A stretch of DNA of 64,000 bases from assembly GCA_947247005.1 (NCBI GenBank), contig OX365950.1:11606720-11670719 (forward strand), given 5' to 3'. Below, piece by piece: positions 54,081 to 64,000 of the stretch; the first letter of the stretch is position 1, and each line of letters begins with the position of its first letter. A program made the position numbers and the translations under genes. Source of the stretch: Spisula solida (taxonomy: Eukaryota; Mollusca; Bivalvia; Venerida; Mactridae). The notes under the pieces were generated by a model. That model saw only the letters and a list, made by a program, of their open reading frames with translations. It had not been told where the DNA came from and ran no database searches.

Positions 54081-55099
54081 AAACCACCAGATGGAGCATC
54101 ATATTCATTGTAAATGTATTATTTTGTTCAATGTTTACAATAAATACAGTCATCCAGGAAATACCAGGATGGATTATTCACAGATTTGAACTGAAGAACA
54201 TTTATTAACCAAAACATAATCATAACCACAGGATACAAGGACATTAGGTTCTTCTATCTATTGTACTTCAGTAAATATAGAAATATGATGCACTTGAAAC
54301 CCCACAAATAGTTGCCTATCATACAAAATACCATGTGGTTATAGACTCCTATCGTACCAAATACCGTGTGGTTAGACCTCATTGTTAGCGTAGAATGCGT
54401 ATGAAGAGATAATCTGCATATTTTAAAGCCGTTACAAGTATCAACCAATTGTGACAATCTGAGTACACGATTTGAGTAACCTTACGACAATCGGTTCAAA
54501 TGCGAGTCAAATAGGCAGTAAAAAGGACACTAAAGGGAGTAAATGAACCCAAAGATCTATTGTGACGGCAGAACAATTACATTTACAGCAAGGGTATTAA
54601 ATTGTTGTACAAAAAATGAGTAAAAATGCGTGCAAATGCATTTGCGACACCTGATATGTGGTGCAATTGGAGGACTTATGAATGTAGAAAAGTGGATCAA
54701 GTTTATATATCACATACCGGTGATGTGAACCCTGTTTCAAGGTCAACTGGTTTTCCTTTCAAAACTGCACAATTTATGCACAGTTTGTAGATTTATTACA
54801 TGCTATATTAAATTCTTAACCATGAATGAATGACCACTGAACACTGGATCTGTTTGTCTACAATTTCATTATACTTGAGTTACTGAGCAACGTTTCTATG
54901 ATTATTGAAATTGCTCAGATACCACTGTGTAAAATAAATTTGTCAAAAAAATATATTAGCTATAAAGTTTTACATTGTACTAATCGTATTCTTGTGTTAT
55001 GTTGGAGTGGTACAGCATACTTCAACAGTTATGACATGCTCGGGTGACGGAACCCAATGGTCTTCAAGTACCTATCAGCACGGTATATATCCAAATACA

Positions 55100-55165
55100 C
55101 CGCTTCCCAGTTCCGTCAGAGAATTGTACTGTCGTTATATGGCTCTGACAGAACTGAAAACCCGA
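55100..55165. mobile_element. Relative of the 17.9 kb MITE
   Basis: ACCGCTTCCCAGTTCCGTCAGA and TATGGCTCTGACAGAACTGA match the left part and flank of the element at 17909-18071, and form a small inverted repeat. The right end is not found, so this copy looks partial. Confidence 0.65.
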
Positions 55166-55312
55166 TGTTACACTCGGACAGAACAAGCAATATTAATCAC
55201 AGGTGCTTAGAATGTCTGTGAAACTCTCGGCTGTCTCGTGCAAACTCATTGTTCAAACATATAGCAGGATGCACTGACAGAAGGTTCACATCTATAGATC
55301 CTAAATAGAGCA

Positions 55313-55647
55313 CCTATCTCTTAAGCATCAACCTCTTCAGAGAGGCCATCTCTCGAGCATAAACCTCTTCAGAGAGGTCATTTCTAGAGCATAAACCTCT
55401 TCAGAGAGGTCATTTCTAGAGCATAAATCTCTTCAGAGAGGCCATTTCTAGAGCATAAATCTCTTCAGAGAGGCCATCTCTTGAGCATAAACCTCTTCAG
55501 AGAGGCCATCTCTTGAGCATAAACCTCTTCAGAGAGGCCATCTCTTGAGCATAAACCTCTTCAGAGAGGCCATCTCTTGAGCATAAATCTCTTCAGCGAG
55601 GCCATCTCTAGAGCATAAACCTCTTCAGAGAGGCCATCTCTCGAGAA
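55313..55647. repeat. Minisatellite, 32-bp unit, about 10 copies
   Basis: Units read GCCATCTCTTGAGCATAAAC then CTCTTCAGAGAG, with T/C and A/G variants. CCTCTTCAGAGAGG is self-complementary at its ends, so every unit could form a small hairpin. It shares CCATCTCTC with the array at 6.7 kb. Confidence 0.93.
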
Positions 55648-56325
55648 ACAACATCCACAGAGCAGACCACTATTGAGCAACAGCTATTCAAAGCAGCCCT
55701 CTCTACTACAGAAGAAACAGTATAGCATAATAATATTGTTTAACTATTACCATTCAGTAACTGTAAACAATTGAAACCCCTACTACTGGTTGTAGAATGT
55801 GACAGATAGACAAATTTATGACACTCTGAAAAAACTTGTGGTTTCAATTTGTCATGGTATAAATATAAACTGGAAAGGGCGTAGATAATTATGTTTTCAA
55901 ACTTGAATCTAGTTAACATACATTAAAAACAAATAAACATGACGACCTAATCCTTCAGTATGTCAATTATAAATGTATTTTTTTCTTTCCTAAAATCAAG
56001 TTTTGGTCTCAGTACTTCAAATATTTTTTTATAATGCTGCAGAAATGCAAAACGTGTCTAGTAAAAATTTTGCAACATTAACTGAAAGATGACAAAAATA
56101 AACCTTATGATGTAAGATTTTATTTCATATAAATCATAATATTCTCATAAATAATTCATAACATTGTAATTATCTAAGTAAATTGTATAAATTATAAAGT
56201 TTAATTCAGCCCTGGCTGGTACTACCATAAAACATTTTTCACCAAAATTATTAAGATTTTTGCCTCATACTTAAATTTACATTCAGTTTGTAACTATACT
56301 GTATTGTAACTATACCAATTGATTT

Positions 56326-56416
56326 TAGGCTGATAGAGAAACAAGTTTTTCCAACTTATATTTATCATTCTCAACACCTCATTTCTGATGTTATCCATCA
56401 CCGTGACAAGGCTATG
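56326..56416 (-). mobile_element. Headless SINE body copy
   Basis: It matches the body of the SINE at 40695-40920: TTAGGCTGAT, AAGTTTTTC, then CACCTCATTTCTGATGTTAT and CCATCACC. No tRNA head. It abuts the 53-bp minisatellite that starts at about 56448. Confidence 0.65.
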
Positions 56417-56447
56417 AGAAATTAAGTTCACATTTATGATATTGGCC

Positions 56448-57104
56448 GAACATATCTCTACGAAACTTTACCACTTTTTAAAACATTTGACTGATTTTAA
56501 AGTTACATTTTGTATTGAACATACCTCATCAGAAACTACAACTTTTTAATAAAGTTTTATTTAATAACGAACATGTAACTTCACAGAAATTTTATCCCAT
56601 TTCAATCAAGTTATATTTGATATGGAGCATGCCCTGATGAAACTTTACCACTTTTTAATAAAGTTATATTTGATATTGAACATATCTCAATGAAACTTTA
56701 CCACTTTTTAATAAAGTTATATTTAATATTGAACATATCTCAATGAAACTTGACCACTTTTTAATAAAGTTATATTTAATATTGAACATATCTCAATGAA
56801 ACTTGACCACTTTTTAATAAAGTTATATTTAATATTGAACATATCTCAATGAAACTTGACCACTTTTTAATAAAGTTATATTTAATATTGAACATATCTC
56901 AATGAAACTTTACCACTTTTTAATAAAGTTATATTTAATGTTGAACATATCTCAATGAAACTTTACCACTTTTTAATAAAGTTATATTTAATGTTGAACA
57001 TATCTCAATGAAACTTTACCACTTTTTAATAAAGTTATATTTAATGTTGAACATACCTCGATGAAACTTGACCACTTTTTTAACATTTGACTGATCTGAA
57101 TCAC
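56448..57104. repeat. 53-bp minisatellite built from an exon end and splice donor
   Basis: GA(A/G)CAT starts recur at exactly 53-base steps: 56625, 56678, 56731, 56784, 56837, 56890, 56943, 56996 and 57049. Older irregular copies are at 56448, 56517 and 56569. The last unit runs into the proposed distal exon, so on the minus strand a unit is about 24 bases of exon end plus about 29 bases of intron start. The outermost copy at 56448 also carries AACATTTGACTGAT, otherwise found only inside the exon, which points to an initial longer duplication. Confidence 0.92.
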
Positions 57105-57186
57105 TGTGTGTTCTACGATAACGTCTACCGTACGACCCCGGAATAATCGGAATGAGCCCTGAAGATTTCCCACTACAGCAATTCAT
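57057..57186 (-). CDS. DLC1/STARD13: Candidate distal first coding exon of the DLC1/STARD13-family gene
   Basis: This exon encodes 43 residues: MNCCSGKSSGLIPIIPG, then a basic SYGRRYRRTHSDSDQS stretch and NVKKVVKFHR. It ends at CGAG|GTATGT (GT at 57056-57055) in phase 1; the leftover G makes the same Glu with exon 26522-26593, so the protein would read on into IEAIEAC. The ATG at 57186 has A at -3, follows an in-frame TGA with no other ATG between, and sits about 90 bases below a TATAAATAG box. The two adjacent Cys after Met-Asn could be lipidated (speculation). The exon's last 24 bases are repeated in the adjacent 53-bp array. Alternatively it is the first exon of another gene or a chance ORF; no family homology is recognised in these 43 residues. 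Confidence 0.55.
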
Positions 57187-57272
57187 CCTCGAAACAAAAC
57201 TTTTATTCAATTTGTCTCTGATATACAGCACACAAATATAATTCCATCAAGCAGTTTTAATTCCATATTACT

Positions 57273-57281
57273 CTATTTATA
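57273..57281 (-). promoter_or_regulatory. TATA box of the candidate distal promoter
   Basis: TATAAATAG on the minus strand is an exact TATA consensus. A start about 30 bases downstream would fall near 57250 and give a 5' leader of about 60 bases before the ATG at 57186. A CACGTG E-box lies at 57362-57367, about 85 bases further upstream. Function is inferred from sequence only. Confidence 0.45.
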
Positions 57282-57399
57282 ACTCCCTTAGTCAATTTCC
57301 ACTAATTAACTCCAATTAAGGTATATACTCTTTCTCCGCAAGTTTAGATAATTAATTAATACACGTGACAGCAACCAACCCGAATAGTTTAAACGCTAT

Positions 57400-58539
57400 G
57401 TATGATGTTTGTGCGTAACGTGTAATCAACATCCTCAGATATTATTTACATGCCCAGCATACCATCAGATGGATAGAAGTCGGTATGTCATCATTTTTTT
57501 ATTTCCATCCCAAGTTTTCCATTACATCCATTAAAATCTTTGTCATCTGTTCGTCTATACAGCTATTCCAATCATACCAATATACCAGAGGACCCGACAA
57601 TCGTTAAATCACATTCATTGGTCCGGAGAATACCTTCGAGTACTAATTCAGCAATTAAATCGGTCAAAATGAACCCTTTTTTCCACCAGGTGGTGTCTGG
57701 AGTGCGCTAAAACACGCGTAACTCCAACCAGAACAGTGGCAATGAATGAATTTGAATATGTAAATGAAGGCAAGTAAAGCGTGAAGTTAATATCAAAATA
57801 TGATAAACTTCTCTCAGTCAGTACACAACCCACAATTCATCAAACTGAACCAGTCTACACACTATGACATCCCAATGGTATCATCCTTTTTATACATAAA
57901 CCATATACACTGTGAAAATATAATATGTCTATACATCCAAGGCTCAGATAATGTCAATAAATGATTGCGACAATAAAAAAACGTCAATAATAAAAGCAAG
58001 ATTTTAGTAAGCAATTTAAAGCCAGATTACTTACAAAAGGTCTCAAAGAATGTTAAGGTCTTTTCAAACACCCCAGCAGGGAGTCGCACCTATCACGTTG
58101 ACATTGAAAGATAAGCTCAGTCTTGTGTCATAGATTGAATATTTAACCAATTAGGGGGGACGACTCTCACAATAATCTTCAACATTATCTTACATAAATC
58201 TGTTTATCAATTATAGATAAACATCTTCAAAATATAATGTTTTCAAATTGCTGCCAGCAATATACAATATCTTACACAAACAGATAATTGTAGCAAAACA
58301 ATAATATTTTCATACTGTCAGTTATGAGTAGGTATGCTATACAGTTTGGAGAAGTTGTGGGGGGTGGGGAAATGACGCAAAATTGTGTCAAATTCGTCAT
58401 AGTTTATCAGTTTGTTGTCAACAATCATTGTCAACAAATGATGAAGCAACCTTCTTAGTTTATAAAGAGAAGTTGATGCAAAGGTGGAACACATTGAATG
58501 GAATGCAATACTGAGTGTGGAACCCCAACAAAACCAAAC
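57400..58539. other. Sequence upstream of the distal exon, nothing recognised
   Basis: Mixed AT-rich sequence. Short open frames (for example near 57648-57833, minus) have no recognisable domain and no paired splice sites. Confidence 0.5.
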
Positions 58540-58820
58540 ACGCTAACTATGGCACAACATTTGACCTCTAAGTGTGACCTTGACCTTAAAGCCATAGAAA
58601 TGTGTCTTGTGCGAAACACATAGTCTGCAGGATTTGGTGAACATTGCTTTCTGTGCCAAGTTAAGGACTGGCCAGTGGACACAACCATATGTGCCTTTGA
58701 CCTTGAAGTGTGACCTTTGAGCTAAGGATCTGTCTTGCATGCAACCTGTCCTCTTTACTTGGTGACCCTTTATTCTAAGCTATTTTTAATCCTATTATAA
58801 ATGATAAAAGTTACAGCCAA
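58540..58820 (+). mobile_element. Dispersed molluscan-type repeat (GACCTCTAAGTGTGACC family)
   Basis: It contains GACCTCTAAGTGTGACCTTG, GTGTCTTGTGCGAAACACA, ACACAACCATATGTGCC and a second half-copy TTGACCTTGAAGTGTGACC. This ordered set is, from memory, a very common dispersed element in bivalve and gastropod genomes. The short minus-strand frames across it (58455-58740) are incidental. Confidence 0.65.
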
Positions 58821-59106
58821 ACATGATTTTTCGAAGACACAATTATACGGACAGGAGCAACATTACATGCCCTACCTGTTTCCAAACCATTGAGATGATA
58901 TTATAGAGGTATATGTGAGGGATATAGTTCTGTATGATACAGCAACCTGAGTTGTGCTACCTGAAACTTGAATGTTACTATATGGATTCTAGTGTTTCCA
59001 CAATAGTTTGTGTTTGATAAAATATAAGTTTGAATCTTACCTGTAGTAACAACATCCATGATCAGAAACACAGGATATGAAAAGAAAAAGAAGAACAATG
59101 CATAAG

Positions 59107-59107
<1 letters not shown>

Positions 59108-59154
<47 letters not shown>

Positions 59155-59167
59155 GTGTGATTGATAT

Positions 59168-59198
<31 letters not shown>

Positions 59199-59470
59199 GT
59201 GTGATTGATATATTGAATGAATGTGTTATTGATATGTTGATTTATTGAATGGATGGATGGATGAACGAACAAACAAATAATTGATTGATTGAATGAATGA
59301 TTGATTTATTGAATGGAAGAGTGAATGAATGATTGAATGGAATGAATGATTGAGCAAATGTATGTTTGAATGAATGAGTGAATGAATGTGTGAGTGATAA
59401 ATGAATAATTAAAAGTGACCAAATAAATGAGACTCAGATTGATTGAATGAGTGAGTAAGTAGTTGAAAAA
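59108..59470. repeat. TTGA/GAAT tetranucleotide-rich array
   Basis: Uninterrupted (ATTG)n blocks at about 59109-59151 and 59170-59195 grade into GAATGTGTG and GAATGAAT variants to about 59470. The 123-residue minus-strand frame over it (58901-59272; Ser-Ile-Asn-Gln repeats) is a by-product of the simple repeat. Confidence 0.92.
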
Positions 59471-59519
59471 AGGAACAACAAATGAAAGCCTGATCGAATA
59501 GATGGACAAATGAAGGAAT

Positions 59520-62500
59520 CTATAATAATTGAAAACAAGGTTTGAATGTCAGTGGAGAGCCACCAACCGACAGCAAAAAATTTAATAATATTGTTATACA
59601 AGCCGACAAGCATATGCATACATACATAAAGACAGCAGAGAGCAGATCGTATGGAGACAGGAGACACCATAAATTATACATCATCCATGAACATGTATTT
59701 AATCTCAAATTAACTGCTCTAATGTCAACTATCAGTGTCAGCTAACTGGATATAAATGAGAGTATCATAATATCTACCCTAATGTAAGGGTATCCTGAAG
59801 TCATTATCCGTCTCCCAAACAGTATATGAATTACATATATAGTCTTAATGTTTTGCATGACAACGCAATTTCACTTTAGGCGATGAATTCATTTTATATG
59901 AAGATACAATTATGTTTGAAGCATACGATCGTTTGATGCGGCGAAAACTACGGTAGTAAGTTATACTGATACTAGACATGGATCATAATTATTAACACTC
60001 CCGTTTACCCTTATAATCATTTTAATAACTGTACAGGATGAAAAGTCGGAATTTATTTGTTGTCAATAGTTTTATGCTCTATTGAGGAGTGTATATATTA
60101 TATTCAAGGGAAATAACTCTCACAGAACTCATTACTGAAGATTTCTCAACAAGGGAGATAATTACAGAGTAAATCTTGTATTGAAGTTTGTAAGAATTAA
60201 ATTGATGTTTTAGCTGCAGTTTTAACAAATATCTGACACAACTTCTATAAGAAATGCGTTGATCGTCACAATTGGAAATGTTTAGAATATGAGTTTGTAA
60301 ACATGTTCAATTAACTATTAAACTTTCGCTTCTTAGTCAATACAAGTGAATGATACTTCTTGCACCTCAGAGTATTGTCAGCCTAATTTGTAAAGTTTGA
60401 TCGATTATTACAAGTTTAAGGTTTCAATGCAAGTCGGTCAATATATGCTAACTAATATAATCCTTAAATAAGGACTTGATATTCAAATCATTGTAATTAT
60501 AAAAGCATATTATAAACATTTTCACATTGGCAGCTGCTCAGAGAAATTGTTAGCAGTCTCGTCTACTATGACAACTTCTTTACATTCATTCCAAGTCTTC
60601 ACAAAATGTGGCGAGAAAACCTCAATGAATATTAATTATCCGCTTAACAATGAACAATTTTAAATCTTGTCACATATGATACTCAAATTTCAGAATGTAT
60701 CGTGCAAAGACCTGACAAAACTCATGTTTATTGGCAGCGTGAATGTAAATTATGGAGTTTTATAGACATAATTTAAGGGGACAAATACAGCTAGTTTTTC
60801 TTAATGAATAATTTCACTTTGAATGAGAAATGCCAGAAATTTTTATAGAGACTGGCACACCAGTAAAAGTCTCATTATGTGTCATATATATCATAAATAA
60901 CATAGAACGCAAACTCAGAAACAGATCCCCATTCATACTGATTCAAAAATTATAGGGTTTTAAATATTACGCTACTGTTTAAAGTTCAATTAGATTTGAA
61001 ATTCAATCAGCTTAAAGTAACGGTTTTTAGTTACAGATGATTCATGTATTAATTAAAGCTATATAATTATTGTTTCAATAATTATGTTTAGGGTGAAATA
61101 AGCTAAACATGTAAAATACATGATAATGAGATGCATCAGATATTTCCCTATGACTTGTAATACTTCCCACGTCACTAAATCTCAACCATCCAAATGATTT
61201 AAAACTCAAACTTAGAAAATAGATCAGACTTAGAAACATTATTACTACATTTATAACATATAGTTTTGATATCTATTTGATTTTCTATAAATAATACCAT
61301 ATTTTAAGTTTCATTTAACTCAACAGATTACTTAAGTTGTCAATTTGGACCGATCTTGTTCTAAAAATCAATATTTCTTAAAAATCATCAACATATTTAC
61401 ATTTCTTTTGTTAAAATAATGTTTTAAGCAATTATATGATACACACCAAACCTGAATGCAGTATTCCCACTTATGACAGTAAAACAACCGTTATTTGTCA
61501 AATTTTATCATATTGTAATTTTCAGACACTCGCAATGATTTACTGCACAAAAAATGTGATAACTTGACCTAAAACTTAAAATAAACGAAAAATAAATCTC
61601 GGAAGATTTATAATACTTTATAATGCAAAAAGACATTAAATATCTAGCTATGTGGTCCGTAGGACAATAACGCACTGTGTGAATATTTTGAAAACTTATT
61701 TCATTCCAAAATAGTTAAATAAGGTCATACTTAATACTTGTATAGTACATTTAAATGCTTTTAAATATTTAAAAATAACATTAGTAGTACTAAGGTCAGA
61801 TGCTTCAACTGTGACATACATAGTAACAACAACCAGACACCAGGTTGTATTTTAATACCTTAATGTTGCCTTTATGTAAATTCATATTTCAAGCAATTTC
61901 GACCAATGTACACAAATTCTATAATCCCCGACATTGCTCAAATGCATATCGTACTAAATAGCAGTCACTTTGCTGTTGCCACTTTTAATATCAACATCAA
62001 GTTGCATAACAGCACATTATACATGTACAATATATTTACCATTAAGCGCCTCGAGGACAGTAATTTCAATATTCCGACCATCCAAATCATCCATAGTTTA
62101 TCCGACAATATTTGACACAGATGAAGCACTAACGTAAGTGATAGCAAGTAATCGCATTTTAACACACTGGATGTACAATAAGTATCTAATTCCTGTACAC
62201 TCGACCCAACTGATAATGCAACCAGATTTAATATGTAAAAACTTGTTATTAAAGTGCCGGCTTCACTCTAATTCATACACAAAAATGTCGCGCAATATAA
62301 CATAATACAAGGTTTCATATTCAGTGAAAAGTATACCAAAAGTATACATCACGTGATGTTTTTCAATATGAATAATCCTTTCAAAATATTTATATTCAGT
62401 TAGATGTATATAGACCATCCACTTGCCGTGAATAATCTGATGTCATTTCATTCTAACTTCAAATTTTCCGCTTACAATTATACTGTTTGTGAACTAACAA

Positions 62501-63539
62501 GCCCACTGCCCGCGCCACATAGCTGTGGCTACAGTCAACTTAAAATACTATTGAAATTTCGACCCATGTGGTGGTTGCCTCAAGCCTTCCTTTAAAGGTT
62601 AATGCAATCTTCATTTTGGAGGGAAAAAACACACATACTACTCGCTCCACTGCACTGGTTATTGAATAAGGACATTAAGCAATACTATATATAATACTGT
62701 TATTCTATCTCAGCGACTTTTAAAAGCCTGCAAGCAGTTATTTCTACTAACAAATTGAACTATGTCACCATATCAAACAGGTTGTATCGACCCCCGTGTA
62801 TGTGCCGTAGTAGAAAGTCAGTGAAGTATAAATATAGATCATTAAAATGTTTCAATTATTTCATTCAATAATGTATCACTCTCGTAAATCCTGTATTTAA
62901 ACAACAGTTGACAGTTGATAGCGGAGTCCAATCAGAGGCCAACACTGTCGTTAACTAATGCGTGTTAAATAGATTACCACTCAGAACAGCAAATACTATC
63001 ATAGATTAGTATGCCAAGACTAACCAGTGACTTGTGTATGATGTAATTTCTAAAAGTTACTGCTTTTGTACTAATTACCTCCCTTATATAGACAAATATT
63101 AATTGCAGTAAATTATCAAAGCACTGAATGAATCCTATTTCATTGAAACTTTTTTCTCTCATTTTTTCCAGTTTAGACCTAACAAAAGTTCATGTATTTA
63201 ATAATCAATATCTAGAGCTGTCACTCCCCACCAGTAAAGGGCCATATTTCTGACAAAAATCGTCACAATGCCAAGTCCTGCAGTCATGCACATAAAATGC
63301 TGAGGTTGGTCATCAGTCAAATTTTGAAAAAAAGGTGTTGTGTCCACAAACAAATAGATCCAATCCAGTATATCACCTCCTATAGAACTGATTGTTAAGT
63401 TATAAACAGATGACAAATATCCCACAGGAATCAGAGATTGGAGACAAAACATACTGTAATGCCTCAAAATGACTGGGAATCAAACCCAAGAAGTTCCCGG
63501 AACAGACAAACCAAAAGAGACCCCCTTTCATTTTTTATG
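59520..63539. other. AT-rich region without recognised genes
   Basis: No coding pattern, RNA gene or clear element was recognised. A CAAGGGAAATAACTCT motif near 60107 belongs to the repeat family seen at 42.9 kb. A minus-strand open frame of 89 codons (63198-63467) shows no domain I know. Confidence 0.5.
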
Positions 63540-63731
63540 CAAAAATGTGTCATTTTGACAGCATCCACACATTTTATGGATATTCAAGGCTGTTTGCCTT
63601 GATTCAAGGATTTATAGTTACCAGTAAATTCATGTACCATTTGGCATTTTTTCAAGACAAAATACTTAATTCCAGTAATTTTCAAGGTCGAAACCAAATG
63701 CAAGGATTTTTAAGGCCTGTGTGAACCCTGA
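63540..63731 (-). mobile_element. Possible hAT-type nonautonomous element end
   Basis: On the minus strand the sequence starts CAGGGTTCACACAGGCCTTA (from 63731) and carries repeated CCTTGAA-type motifs (AATCCTTG, GACCTTGAAAAT, CAGCCTTGAATATCC). CAGGGTTC starts of this kind are typical of a widespread hAT-like family. The other end and a target duplication were not found. Confidence 0.35.
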
Positions 63732-64000
63732 CGGTGTAAAGAGTAATGCTCCAGAATCTTTGAAAAATGACAAGCTCAAACAGCAAATATAAGCAAGGTT
63801 GCAGACATTGTAAACAACAGCTAAAATCACTGCCAATACTATATACAGGTAACATAGCAAATGTATATATCAAGGTAGATAATTAATGGTCCCAGTATAT
63901 TTGTCGACAGTCTGCCATAAAACGAGCCTTCTTCGAGTGTCTCTTTACCATCATATCAAGTGATAATATAATATGAAACAACAATGCCATCCTAGCTAAA

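Larger units (their letters stand above)
31087..57056 (-). other. Upstream region / first intron of the distal isoform
   Basis: This 26 kb stretch has no confident coding exon. If the distal exon at 57057-57186 is used, all of it is intron. It is dense in tandem arrays (36.9, 38.5, 39.7, 42.9, 49.7, 55.3 and 56.4 kb), SINE-like copies (40.7, 42.0, 52.2 and 56.3 kb) and inverted repeats. Stretches between these, such as 33.1-36.8 kb, 45.7-49.6 kb and 52.4-54.0 kb, are AT-rich with nothing recognised. Confidence 0.6.

Noticed and set aside
57057..57231. Longer distal N-terminus starting at 57231
   Set aside because: The codon there is GTG, not ATG; the first in-frame ATG is at 57186.
58901..59272. 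Minus-strand ORF of 123 codons
   Set aside because: Its Ser-Ile-Asn-Gln repetition comes from the TTGA simple repeat.
63198..63467. 89-codon minus-strand ORF as a gene
   Set aside because: No domain, splice partner or family resemblance; the neighbouring sequence is transposon-like.

Overview
This window looks like nuclear DNA from a mollusc, most likely a bivalve. It is AT-rich and intron-dominated, with consensus GT-AG splice sites. It carries several dispersed repeats I associate with molluscan genomes: a 'gacctctaagtgtgacc' type element near 58.6 kb, a GGAC-rich element with terminal 'ttatgccccc' repeats near 33 kb, scattered 'caagggcagtaactct' units, and tRNA-derived SINE-like sequences. 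No bacterial or viral gene is evident. The species assignment is inference.

One gene explains all the confidently coding sequence. It is the 5' half of a DLC1/STARD13/STARD8-family Rho GTPase-activating protein, on the minus strand and read from high to low coordinates. The exons are 30969-31050 (basic first exon), 26522-26593 and 16016-16097 (SAM domain), 6485-6545 (end of SAM and linker), and 1606-2728 (large serine-rich exon). The large exon holds the basic KRMES segment, a focal-adhesion-type segment, the SIYDNVP motif and an LD-like helix. Every junction is in phase (1, 1, 2, 0, with phase 1 leaving the window). The RhoGAP and START domains are not in the window and should lie beyond its left edge.

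A second, distal first exon is proposed at 57057-57186. It ends in the same phase with a GTATGT donor, starts at an ATG in good context, and has a TATAAATAG box about 90 bases upstream. It could splice to exon 26522-26593 across a 30 kb intron, giving a second N-terminus on the same SAM domain. Human family members also vary N-terminally at this point.

Layout: 1-1605 partial intron; 1.6-31 kb gene body with four introns (3.8, 9.5, 10.4 and 4.4 kb) holding minisatellites, foldback elements and a MITE; 31-57 kb upstream region, or first intron of the distal isoform, rich in minisatellites and SINE-like repeats; 57.0-57.4 kb candidate distal promoter and exon; 57.4-64 kb sequence with simple repeats and transposon relics but no recognised gene.

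Two observations stand out. A 53-bp minisatellite (56.4-57.1 kb) appears to have grown out of the 3' end and splice donor of the distal exon, and all but one of its clear copies have lost the donor GT. A 22-bp-period array (36.9-37.14 kb) contains nine exact TCAAGGTCA nuclear-receptor extended half-sites.
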